From: Jiulongibacter sp024742395
Lineage (GTDB): Bacteria; Bacteroidota; Bacteroidia; Cytophagales; Spirosomataceae
NCBI GenBank assembly: GCA_965249455.1
Contig: OZ252236.1
Span: forward strand, 5,022,001-5,086,000
Direction of reading: 5' to 3'
Length of the DNA stretch: 64,000 nt
This document shows, in pieces, positions 54,730 to 63,035 of the stretch. The stretch's first letter is position 1; each line of letters begins with the position of its first letter. The notes under the pieces were generated by a model. It worked only from the letters and a program-made list of their open reading frames with translations, was not told the origin of the DNA and ran no database searches. The position numbers were made by a program, and so were the translations under genes.

Positions 54730-57093
54730 CTATTCATTTTTTAAACTCTCTACAGGATTTATTGAAGCAGATCTGAACGAAAATAATCCTACGGCCGCAC
54801 CGGCAACCGCTAAAACCACCATCGCAAAAAGAAACATTAATCCATAATTGACTCCATTATTGAATGTGAATAACTTGACATTGATAAACATGCCGGAAAC
54901 CACTCCAAATGGAACCGCAACTACTGTGGCGATCAGTAATAATTTTAAGAATGACCAAGCCATCATTTTTATGATTTGAGAAACCTCAGCCCCCATAACT
55001 TTTCTGATTCCGATTTCCTTCACTCGCTTTTCCGCCGAGTAAACCAGCATTCCTAATAAACCCATTAAGGCAATTATGAATATAATGACCCCGGTTATTC
55101 CGAAAAGTTTCATATCCTCTGCGGGGTAGTATCTTTCATATAAATCGGTGGCTAACCAAGAGCCTTCGGCCTCTAAATAAGGGTTTTCTAAATGCCAGAT
55201 TCGCTCAATTTCAGATTCAAAAAATTCATGATTTATAGACTCCTCTGTGAGAATAGAAGCAATGTGAAATTGATTTGGATTATACTGTAAAACCAATGGC
55301 TCTATTTCAAATTGATAGTTAAAATGACAGAAATTCTGAACCACACCCACAACAGTCAAAGGCTTATCCGATTCAAAAAAAACTTGTTTGCCGATAGCCT
55401 CCTGAGAGGAGCCAAGATGTAGCCTTTCTACTGCCTTTTCGTTTAGCACTATCAAAGAAAGACTGGAGTCACTCTCAGAAGTCGGAATATTCTCTCCTGC
55501 CACAAAACTTAATCCCATATTCTGAATAAACTTTCTGTCTGCCGCATAGTAATAACTCAAGGTTCTTTCTGCCTTTGGCTCTGAGGCAATGCCTATTCTA
55601 GCTGGCATATTCCCGAATAATTGAGATACCCTACCTACCTGCTTTACTTCTTTTAGATTCGATATTTCATGGATAACTGAGCTTTCTCCTTGGCCCTGCA
55701 AACTGAGATTATATATTCCTTTACGATTAAAATTCTCGTTTTCGGTAGCCATATAATTAAACTGATTATACATATGGCCCATCATAAAAATAAAACCCAG
55801 TGTAACTGTAAACTGAATGACTATCAAAGCCCTACGAAAACCAACTTTACCAAAAGTAGAGGGGGATATATTGCCTTTCAATACTTTTACAGGCTGGAAA
55901 CCCGATAGAATTGTGGCCGGCATCAGTCCGGCTATCAGACCTAAAAGGAAAGTGAAAATGATAAATGAAATGATCACAAACTCTACATGGTCTACCTCCC
56001 AGTGAATCCAGCTTACATGAAGATTATTTTTGGCCAGCCAAAGCAGAAAGAGTCCAAGACTTAGAGATAAGAATGAGATAATGACAGCTTCGCTTAAAAA
56101 CTGACCTACAAGCTGTGTCCTTAAGGCTCCCATTACTTTTCGAACTCCTACCTCCTTAGACCTGCTCAGAGATCTGGCAAGAGTCAAATTCACATAATTG
56201 AAGGAAGCCAACAAAAGAATTAAAAGCGGAATGCTAAAATTGAAGTAAATGTCATTCAAATCTTCGACGTAAGGATTAAACTCAAGGCGGGTTCGTGCCG
56301 GCGAAATCTGATCAAATTCCTGGGCTTTAAAGCGTAACCTATGATCTGAGTTAGCTAAAAAAGAGCCGGAAACTGCTTCTGATAGGTTATCTAAGACATG
56401 ATCTATTTTTTTTAAATCATATCCCGGCACCAATTTAAGGTAAGTATGGCTCTGGAGGTCAGACCATTTCTCCGTTTCAGATTTATCAGCATTTTCATAG
56501 GTACTTATTGAGACCATTGCATCCGCCTTAAACTGAGTTCGGGGCTTATGCTCCTTTAATACGCCGGTAATTCTAATAGCACCTTTGTCTGGGTGTTCCA
56601 GAGATTTCCCAATGGGATTCGTGTCGTTAAAATACCATTCAGCAGCCTCATGGCTAAGTACCATGGTATTAGGATCTGTAGAATAAGCCCCCTTCTCTAA
56701 TGGAAAATTGAAGATTTCAAAAAACTCCGGCTCTGTGTAAATAGCATTAATATCCCTTGTTTTAAGCTTATTGCTTAGCACCCATCCAAACTCCCGAACA
56801 ACCTTGGTAGAATTCTCTACACCAGAAAATTCTTCAGAAAGTTTATTCTCCAGATTATAAGGCGATGAAGCAAAAGAGGTTTTAATGCCTTCTTTGGTAA
56901 TCTTATCTGTGATAACACGAACTATCCTGTCAGAATCTTTATGAAAATTATCAAACTCAAAAGATCCTTGGAGCTGTATTAAGGCCAGCAAAGCAAATGG
57001 AATAGCTATGCCCAGTCCCAATATATTAATGAAGGAAAACAGTTTATGCTTCTTCAGATTCCTCCAGGCTATTTTAATGTAGTTTTTAAGCAT
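54730..57093 (-). CDS. FtsX/MacB-type ABC permease, paralogue J
   Basis: A 787-residue permease directly downstream of the canonical ATPase, and so the most likely primary partner of the adaptor and ATPase. Coupling motifs are LSRSKEVGVRKVMGALRTQ and KRVKEIGIRKVMGAEV; the tail is NPVESLKNE. The periplasmic cores are shorter than average. The 169-bp gap to the ATPase gene holds a hairpin at 57203-57228 and no promoter that I can see. Confidence 0.88.
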   Translation of the reverse strand: MLKNYIKIAWRNLKKHKLFSFINILGLGIAIPFALLALIQLQGSFEFDNFHKDSDRIVRVITDKITKEGIKTSFASSPYNLENKLSEEFSGVENSTKVVREFGWVLSNKLKTRDINAIYTEPEFFEIFNFPLEKGAYSTDPNTMVLSHEAAEWYFNDTNPIGKSLEHPDKGAIRITGVLKEHKPRTQFKADAMVSISTYENADKSETEKWSDLQSHTYLKLVPGYDLKKIDHVLDNLSEAVSGSFLANSDHRLRFKAQEFDQISPARTRLEFNPYVEDLNDIYFNFSIPLLILLLASFNYVNLTLARSLSRSKEVGVRKVMGALRTQLVGQFLSEAVIISFLSLSLGLFLLWLAKNNLHVSWIHWEVDHVEFVIISFIIFTFLLGLIAGLMPATILSGFQPVKVLKGNISPSTFGKVGFRRALIVIQFTVTLGFIFMMGHMYNQFNYMATENENFNRKGIYNLSLQGQGESSVIHEISNLKEVKQVGRVSQLFGNMPARIGIASEPKAERTLSYYYAADRKFIQNMGLSFVAGENIPTSESDSSLSLIVLNEKAVERLHLGSSQEAIGKQVFFESDKPLTVVGVVQNFCHFNYQFEIEPLVLQYNPNQFHIASILTEESINHEFFESEIERIWHLENPYLEAEGSWLATDLYERYYPAEDMKLFGITGVIIFIIALMGLLGMLVYSAEKRVKEIGIRKVMGAEVSQIIKMMAWSFLKLLLIATVVAVPFGVVSGMFINVKLFTFNNGVNYGLMFLFAMVVLAVAGAAVGLFSFRSASINPVESLKNE

Positions 57094-57202
57094 AGCTTTA
57101 CAGTTTTGTGTTTTGGCTATTTAAAGCCTCTTCTTAGTTGTGAGGAAGGTTTAACTGAGAACTACCCCTTTTGAAAATGCCAGTTATTCTGAGTTTAGGT
57201 AA

Positions 57203-57228
57203 GGATTCCGGAGAGAACTCCGAAATCC
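57203..57228 (-). other. Intra-operon hairpin between ATPase and permease J genes
   Basis: GGATTCCGGAG pairs with CTCCGAAATCC (11 positions, one non-Watson-Crick) around a 4-base loop. No T run follows on the minus strand, so it is not a standard terminator. It may stabilise or process the mRNA and so set different amounts of adaptor/ATPase and permeases. Confidence 0.5.
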
Positions 57229-57262
57229 TGTATTTATAAGTAATAGTCTGAGTAAGACATTT

Positions 57263-57940
57263 TTAAACGTGAAAATTCTCTGTCACAATTTTGCCATCGA
57301 ACAAATTGACTGTTCGGTGAGCAAAACCTGCATCATAAGGTGAGTGAGTTACCATGGCAATTGTGGTTCCTTCCTGGTTAAGTTCCTGAAGCAGATTCAT
57401 TACATCTTCGCCATTGGCAGAATCAAGATTACCCGTAGGCTCATCGGCAAGTATCAATTTAGGTTTTGCCACCACCGCTCTGGCAATCGCCACCCGCTGC
57501 TGCTGCCCTCCTGATAGTTGCTGAGGAAAGTGATTTCTACGATGCATCATATTCATCCTTTCTAATGCGGCTTCTACTTTCTCCTTTCTTTCTGCTGCAG
57601 GAATTTTAAGGTATAAAAGAGGCAGTTCTACGTTTTCAAAAACCGTCAATTCATCGATCAGATTAAAGCTCTGGAAAACAAAACCTATGTTACCTTTTCT
57701 TAACTGGGCACGTTGCCTTTCTGTCATGCCCCCTACTTCTGTACCATAGAAATCATAGCTACCTTCAGTGGGGTTATCTAATAAGCCCAGGATATTCAGG
57801 AGCGTAGATTTTCCACATCCCGAAGGCCCCATGATGGCAACAAACTCACCATCCTTAATTTCCATGTCTATGCCATTTAAGGCAGTAGTTTCTACTTCAT
57901 CAGTAGTAAACAGCTTTTGTAAATTACTTGTCTTTATCAT
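57263..57940 (-). CDS. LolD/MacB-type ABC ATPase (canonical)
   Basis: A 225-residue ATPase with all motifs standard: Walker A GPSGCGKS near residue 39, Q-loop VFQSFNLIDELTV, signature LSGGQQQRVAIAR, Walker B and D-loop LILADEPTGNLDS, switch His in MVTHS. It belongs to the group that drives FtsX/MacB-type permeases. It lies 29 bp after the adaptor gene and upstream of permease J. It is the only fully canonical ATPase of this type in the window, so several permeases may share it. Confidence 0.92.
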   Translation of the reverse strand: MIKTSNLQKLFTTDEVETTALNGIDMEIKDGEFVAIMGPSGCGKSTLLNILGLLDNPTEGSYDFYGTEVGGMTERQRAQLRKGNIGFVFQSFNLIDELTVFENVELPLLYLKIPAAERKEKVEAALERMNMMHRRNHFPQQLSGGQQQRVAIARAVVAKPKLILADEPTGNLDSANGEDVMNLLQELNQEGTTIAMVTHSPYDAGFAHRTVNLFDGKIVTENFHV

Positions 57941-57969
57941 GTTTTATAGCTTTGATACTTAATGTCTTT

Positions 57970-59220
57970 TTATTTTAATTCCAAAACCTCTTTATCTCCG
58001 AAATTCCCATAGGAACTTGTTATTACTTTATCCCCAGGTTCCAGGCCATCCAGTACTTCATAATATTGAGGGTTTTTACGACCCAATGTAATGTTCCTTT
58101 TCTCAGCCCTTGAGTCTCCCTCGTCTACCACGTACACCCAGTTTCCGCCAGTATCTGAGAAAAAGCCTCCTACAGGCAGTAATGTGGCTTTCTCTGATTG
58201 TCCTAATTCTAATCTTATAGGAGAAGACTGGCCTCTTCTGATTCCTTCAGGAGCAGATTTCACAAAAACCATATCCACGGCAAATCTACCGTTCAATACT
58301 TCCGGGTAAACTTTTACAATTTCCATCTGGTTGGTCTGTCCATTGAAATCGAAATTCGCTTTTAAACCGGCAAATATTCTGGAAATATAATGTTCATCTA
58401 TGTCTGCCCTGAGTTTAAAACCGTTCATGTCATCTATTTGGCCAATGTTTTGCCCCTGATTGATATTTGACCCTATTTCCACATTTATAGCAGATAGTAA
58501 TCCAGACACCGGTGCCTTTACTACCAGATTTTCCAATGTTTGCCTCCATAATTCTACGTTCTTTTCTGTTCTTTCCAGTGTGCCTTCCAGCTGCTTAATC
58601 TGTATCTCGGCATTCTCTTGCTGATACTTCTGAGATTCTATCTCTATCTCCCTTTGTCTCACCAGTTTTTCATAATCTCTTTTGGTCTTCATATATTCCA
58701 TATCTGAAATCACATTGTCCTTTTTCAGTTGGGCATTTCTATCAAATGCGTCTTTTGCCTGTGCAATCTGAAAATCGAGATCACTCAATGTCTTTTGCAG
58801 ATTAAAACGTTCTACCTTTAATCTTTGACGTGTATTCTGAAGTTCATTCACCAATCGGCTCGCCTCTGTTTCAGACTGCAGAAAATTTAGCTTCAATTGC
58901 TGATTTTCTAAGCGTAAAATAATTTGTCCCTCGTTCACCATATTTCCGCCTTCCACCAGCTTCTGCGTCACATAACCACCTACTATGGCATCTAATTGAA
59001 TGGTTTTCAGAGGTTGTACCACACCTTGTACAATAATGAACTCATCAAAAACACCCTCTTTCACTTCAGAAACAGTGATTTTATCAGTCTCTACATTCAA
59101 TTTTGATCGATGATCAGCAAACATGAAGTTGTAGCCCAGTAAGGATACCAGAATTACACCTAAGGAAATGGCTCCTATTCGCTTAGCAGACCAAAACTTC
59201 TTTTCAATTTTTCTATCCAT
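57970..59220 (-). CDS. HlyD/MacA-like periplasmic adaptor
   Basis: A 416-residue membrane fusion protein: short cytoplasmic N-terminus, one transmembrane helix (about residues 14-31), then a split biotinyl-lipoyl domain (IVGGYVTQKLVEGGNMVNEGQ and VVKAPVSGLLSAINVEIGSNINQGQ). A long coiled-coil hairpin lies between (about 110-240), followed by beta-barrel and membrane-proximal domains ending GDKVITSSYGNFGDKEVLELK. It should bridge an inner membrane permease to TolC. It is the first gene of the adaptor-ATPase-J-I-H operon and has the best sigma-54 promoter of the window. Confidence 0.9.
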   Translation of the reverse strand: MDRKIEKKFWSAKRIGAISLGVILVSLLGYNFMFADHRSKLNVETDKITVSEVKEGVFDEFIIVQGVVQPLKTIQLDAIVGGYVTQKLVEGGNMVNEGQIILRLENQQLKLNFLQSETEASRLVNELQNTRQRLKVERFNLQKTLSDLDFQIAQAKDAFDRNAQLKKDNVISDMEYMKTKRDYEKLVRQREIEIESQKYQQENAEIQIKQLEGTLERTEKNVELWRQTLENLVVKAPVSGLLSAINVEIGSNINQGQNIGQIDDMNGFKLRADIDEHYISRIFAGLKANFDFNGQTNQMEIVKVYPEVLNGRFAVDMVFVKSAPEGIRRGQSSPIRLELGQSEKATLLPVGGFFSDTGGNWVYVVDEGDSRAEKRNITLGRKNPQYYEVLDGLEPGDKVITSSYGNFGDKEVLELK

Positions 59221-59285
59221 TGTATTTCTAAATTCTTAAATCTGATTGTCCGTCAGTGATTATTCCACACGGTTGCCATATACTT

Positions 59286-59301
59286 TGCCAAGGATGTGCC
59301 A
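59286..59301 (-). promoter_or_regulatory. Sigma-54 promoter of the adaptor-ATPase-permease operon
   Basis: On the minus strand: TGGCACATCCTTGGCA. TGGCAC at -24 and GC at -12 are separated by exactly 10 bp, the classical spacing. The start is predicted near 59275, with a ~54-base leader. The dyad pair begins 56 bp further upstream. Confidence 0.72.
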
Positions 59302-59355
59302 AAAGACATAACCATCTAATATAATGGTACTTACATATTATTTAATTAATTTTTC

Positions 59356-59391
59356 TGTTCATCTGCGTACAGGTTTGTTCGTTTTCGAACA
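59356..59391. promoter_or_regulatory. Paired 16-bp dyads beside the sigma-54 regulator gene
   Basis: TGTTCA-TCTG-CGTACA at 59356-59371 and the perfect palindrome TGTTCG-TTTT-CGAACA at 59376-59391, 20 bp apart. Relative to the adaptor promoter they centre near -88 and -108, typical enhancer positions for NtrC-type activators. They also lie 80 bp before the regulator gene, so autoregulation is possible. Confidence 0.75.
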
Positions 59392-59471
59392 CTTATTGAC
59401 AACATCCCTATATTGCATTCAAAAGCTATTCTTAACTTTAAAGAACTTTGCCTGATTAAGGCTCTCTAAAT

Positions 59472-60791
59472 ATGGCCAAAATACTCATTATTGACGACGA
59501 CGTAGATATTCTTAGTGCTGCAAAACTTTTCCTAAAGAGGCATTTTGAGGAAATCACAATTGAAAAGAATCCAGAAAAGATCCCCTTTTTACTCAATAAC
59601 TATACGTTTGATCTTATTCTACTTGATATGAACTTCACACAAGATGTGAATACAGGCAGAGAGGGTTTCCAGTGGCTTGACAAAATTCTTGATTTAAAGC
59701 CAGAGGCTAAAGTCGTTCTTTTTACTGCATATGGTGACGTGGAAATGGCGGTGAAATCTATAAAGCTGGGGGCAAAGGATTTTGTGCTGAAACCCTGGGA
59801 AAATGAAAAACTTTTAGAAAGTCTTAAAACAGCATTGAATGAAGAAGTAGTAATTCCGGAAAAACCCGCTACCGATATTATTGGGGAATCAGAGGCTATT
59901 AGGCAGGTCTTAGAAACTATGGAAAGAGTAGCAGACACTGACGCAAACGTCCTGATATTAGGTGAAAACGGTACAGGAAAAGACCTGATGGCGAAGGCTC
60001 TTCATAAATATTCAGGTAGAAAAGAAGCTGAGTTCATTAGGGCCGATGTAGCCGCTCTACCAGAGACTCTCGTTGAGTCAGAGCTTTTTGGTCATGTTAA
60101 AGGAGCCTATACAGACGCAAGAGAAAACCGTGTGGGGAAATTTGAAGAGGCCAATCATGGCACTTTATTTCTTGATGAAATCGGAAATTTATCTCTTCCT
60201 GTTCAAAGCAAACTGCTGAACGTTCTTCAAAACAGGACCATCTCACGCGTAGGAAGCAGCAAAGAAATCAAACTTGATATCAGACTTATTTGTGCCACAA
60301 ATTCAGATATAGAGCAAAAGGCAATGGATGGCTCTTTCCGACAAGATTTACTCTACAGAATAAATACAATAACTTTAGAAATGCCTCCTCTAAGAGAGCG
60401 AATTGGAGACATAGAATTACTGGCAGAGCATTTCCTTCGCATTTACAGTAAACGGTATAGCCGAAAACTCACAGGCTTAAGTGCCAATCTCAAGAAAGAA
60501 TTGGTAAGATATAGCTGGCCTGGAAATGTCAGAGAACTTCAGCATGCTATAGAGCGGGCTGTTATTATGTGCAAAGGTAAAACCTTAGAAACAGAAGATG
60601 TATTTGGAAATAAAGCAAGACCTACAGTAAAGTCTGGTGACAGCGTGAAAAGCTACGACCTAGAAAACATGGAAAAACAATTGATCGTCAAAGCTTTGAG
60701 ACAATTTAGCGGCAATATAACTGAAGCGGCAAAAGAACTTGGCTTATCTCGGGCAGCCCTGTATCGAAGAATCGAGAAATACGGCCTTTAA
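59472..60791 (+). CDS. NtrC-type sigma-54-dependent response regulator
   Basis: A 439-residue activator with three domains. The receiver (1-125) has phospho-acceptor Asp52, Thr85 and Lys107. The AAA+ domain (about 135-370) has Walker A GENGTGKD at 164-171, Walker B LFLDEIGNL, and FRQDLLYRINT with arginine fingers. A Fis-type helix-turn-helix ends the protein (NITEAAKELGLSRAALYRRI). The sigma-54 contact loop reads GAYTDA (211-216) in place of the classical GAFTGA. It should bind enhancer dyads and open sigma-54 promoters when phosphorylated. The kinase gene follows after 32 bp, and the divergent adaptor operon has matching promoter elements. Confidence 0.92.
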   Translation: MAKILIIDDDVDILSAAKLFLKRHFEEITIEKNPEKIPFLLNNYTFDLILLDMNFTQDVNTGREGFQWLDKILDLKPEAKVVLFTAYGDVEMAVKSIKLGAKDFVLKPWENEKLLESLKTALNEEVVIPEKPATDIIGESEAIRQVLETMERVADTDANVLILGENGTGKDLMAKALHKYSGRKEAEFIRADVAALPETLVESELFGHVKGAYTDARENRVGKFEEANHGTLFLDEIGNLSLPVQSKLLNVLQNRTISRVGSSKEIKLDIRLICATNSDIEQKAMDGSFRQDLLYRINTITLEMPPLRERIGDIELLAEHFLRIYSKRYSRKLTGLSANLKKELVRYSWPGNVRELQHAIERAVIMCKGKTLETEDVFGNKARPTVKSGDSVKSYDLENMEKQLIVKALRQFSGNITEAAKELGLSRAALYRRIEKYGL

Positions 60792-60823
60792 TATTTAATG
60801 AATTGTAAAAGGAAACCTCACAA

Positions 60824-62137
60824 ATGAGAAAATTCTCTATTCAAGTCTTTTTACGTCTTATCCTTTTAGCAGGTCTGATATGCCCTATACCCTTTCTGAT
60901 AGTTAGCAAAGATTATCTTCTCTCCACCGTCTTGTTGTTTTTTGGTGTTTTAACTATTGTTTCTTTGTATCGTCTGGTGACATCAGTTAATCAAAAACTC
61001 ACCCTTTTTTTTGAGTCTATTCAATATTCAGATTTTACTGTAAAATTCAGTTCAGACAATAAACTCGGAAGAAGCTTTAAAGACCTTAATCTTCAGATGA
61101 ATCAGGTTATTGACGCCTTTAAAGCAGCACGAGCCGAAAAAGAAGCCAATATTCATTATTTAAATACCTTAGTTCAGCACGTTGATGTAGGTATTCTATG
61201 TTACGATTCTTCAGAACATATTGAGCTTCTTAATAATGCGGCCATCAGATTACTTGGTGTTTACAGGCTCAGAAACCTCAGCGATTTGCTTGAAACAGAC
61301 CAGCATCTTTTATACCACAAAATAAAAGAATTGCCTTCAAAAGGCAGGCTAATGTATGAAACTAAAAATGGGATGCAGCTCGCCATTAACAGCACAAAAG
61401 TAAACCTAAGAGGAAGGGCTGTTAAAATTGTATCTCTTCAGAATATCAAGACTGAATTACAAGAAAAGGAAGTTAGTTCGTGGCAAAACCTGACCAAAGT
61501 ACTCAGGCATGAAATAATGAACTCCATTGCTCCTATTGTTTCTCTTGTGGGTACCATGAGAAGTATTGTGAATGAAGATTTGGGGAATAATCCTGCCATT
61601 AAAGAGCCTGTAGAAGACCTTGATCTTGCCTTAGAAACCATAGAAACCAGAGGAAAAGGTATCATGAAATTTGTGAACGCTTACAGAGATTTCACTACAT
61701 TACCCAAGCCGGTATTCACCAAAATTAGAGTATCTGAGATCATTACGCATTTAGCCTCTCTCAATCAAAACCCTCAAATTAGTATCAAATGTGATGTAGA
61801 CTTTGAGGTTAACTGTGACAGAGATCAGATTGAAATGATCTTAATAAATCTGCTTAAAAATGCAAAAGAGGCAATAGAAGCTAAAAGCGATGGCTTTGTT
61901 AATATCAATACCAAGATTAGTAATTCTATTGGTATTATTGAAGTTCACGACAACGGATCAGGCATTGTGCCAGAGGCACTTGAGAAAATTTTCATCCCTT
62001 TTTATACCACGAAAAAAACAGGCTCAGGAATTGGCTTAAGTTTATCTAAACAAATCATGCAAATGCACAATGGCGAATTAGCTGTAAAGTCAGAATTAGG
62101 TAAGGGAACCGTTTTTGGACTAATCTTCAACGAATAA
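60824..62137 (+). CDS. Membrane-bound sensor histidine kinase
   Basis: A 437-residue kinase. Two transmembrane helices at about residues 8-26 and 31-50 with almost no periplasmic loop suggest sensing within the membrane or by partner proteins. A HAMP-like linker and a PAS-like segment (about 112-205) follow. The phospho-acceptor His229 lies in LRHEIMNSIAPI, an NtrY/NtrB-like H box. The ATPase domain has INLLKNAKEAI, HDNGSGIV and GSGIGLSLS. It is paired with the sigma-54 regulator upstream. Its stop lies 2 bases from that of the convergent thioredoxin gene. Confidence 0.9.
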   Translation: MRKFSIQVFLRLILLAGLICPIPFLIVSKDYLLSTVLLFFGVLTIVSLYRLVTSVNQKLTLFFESIQYSDFTVKFSSDNKLGRSFKDLNLQMNQVIDAFKAARAEKEANIHYLNTLVQHVDVGILCYDSSEHIELLNNAAIRLLGVYRLRNLSDLLETDQHLLYHKIKELPSKGRLMYETKNGMQLAINSTKVNLRGRAVKIVSLQNIKTELQEKEVSSWQNLTKVLRHEIMNSIAPIVSLVGTMRSIVNEDLGNNPAIKEPVEDLDLALETIETRGKGIMKFVNAYRDFTTLPKPVFTKIRVSEIITHLASLNQNPQISIKCDVDFEVNCDRDQIEMILINLLKNAKEAIEAKSDGFVNINTKISNSIGIIEVHDNGSGIVPEALEKIFIPFYTTKKTGSGIGLSLSKQIMQMHNGELAVKSELGKGTVFGLIFNE

Positions 62138-62139
62138 AA

Positions 62140-62613
62140 TTATCGGTTGCTCACGTAGTTCTCTTTCGCGACCGGATAGAAAAATCGATTTTTATCGTTT
62201 AGGCTTTTTAAAGTATTCTCCAAATATCTCGGATTGTAGAACCCCGTCAGTTGAGCAATTTCATTTGCTCTGTAGTCACCCACCAAAATCGTAGGAAATA
62301 CTTTAACTTCAAACTTCTCAACAATCTCCATTCCTTCAAAAGAATCAATATTGACTCTGTAAACCAGAAAATTATTGTTTAGAAATTCTGCCAAATCTTC
62401 GTTTGAATAGGTTTCGGCATCCATCTTTTTGCATGGTCCGCACCAACTGGCCCAAAAATCAATGAGAATGGGCCTGTGAAGTTTTTGAGCCTCTCTTAAA
62501 AAGTTGTCGTAAGAGCCTTGATAAAACGCAGTTTTTTCTTCCTTTGGACTAGGTAACCACGCAGAGGAAACAAATAAAATGCTGACGCATATATATAGGA
62601 ATCTGGTTTTCAT
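62140..62613 (-). CDS. Periplasmic thioredoxin-like protein
   Basis: A 157-residue protein with a signal peptide (SILFVSSAW) and one thioredoxin fold. The active site WCGPC has Cys58 and Cys61, and the cis-proline is in VFPTILV. It resembles periplasmic DUF255-like or DsbD C-domain-like reductases that keep thiols reduced or reshuffle disulfides. It stands alone on the minus strand. One permease (F) has a periplasmic Cys-x-x-Cys, but a link is speculative. Confidence 0.88.
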   Translation of the reverse strand: MKTRFLYICVSILFVSSAWLPSPKEEKTAFYQGSYDNFLREAQKLHRPILIDFWASWCGPCKKMDAETYSNEDLAEFLNNNFLVYRVNIDSFEGMEIVEKFEVKVFPTILVGDYRANEIAQLTGFYNPRYLENTLKSLNDKNRFFYPVAKENYVSNR

Positions 62614-63035
62614 ATGAATGCACGTTTATTGAATAGGAATTATCAAGATTCATGCCAAGCATAAATACATTGATAATCACAAATTTAGGTATTCCTGATT
62701 ACCATTCAATAAAAAAATTAGTGCTCATAAAATATTAGCCCCTCCAGATGTCTGGAGGGGCAATATGATCACCTTTTAACCTAAATTCCAGTAAAATCAA
62801 AACACTGAATATTTTCTGTACCTCATTTCAAAACCTCAAAACATGATACTATTTTGATCCTACGCAATTGAGCAACGGCAATATAAGATTAGTGCACTCC
62901 TTAGAAAAATTCTCTAGATTTAAGCAAGGATTCGTATGCTCAAACAGCTATTTGGGTAGACGGCGAAAAGAAATACTACGGAACGTGCAACCCTTACACC
63001 CTTTACATGCATCTATGAATTGAAACAGGCCATTT
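62614..63035. other. 422-bp non-coding region between thioredoxin and ECF sigma genes
   Basis: This region lies between divergent genes. It holds the strong hairpin at 62738-62761. No TGTTCG dyads, no TGGCA element with a partner and no convincing -33/-7 pair were found. No coding ORF is evident. Confidence 0.6.
62738..62761. other. Strong inverted repeat without T tract
   Basis: GCCCCTCCAGA and TCTGGAGGGGC are perfect 11-base arms around only 2 bases. AAT/ATT sequence flanks extend the symmetry on both sides. No T run follows on either strand, and both neighbouring genes point away from it. It might be an operator for both divergent genes or part of a leader RNA. Confidence 0.5.

Noticed and set aside
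29752..57093. The permease array as a mobile element or genomic island
   Set aside because: No transposase, integrase, tRNA or flanking direct repeats were found, and base composition looks like the neighbours. Internal duplication explains the structure better.
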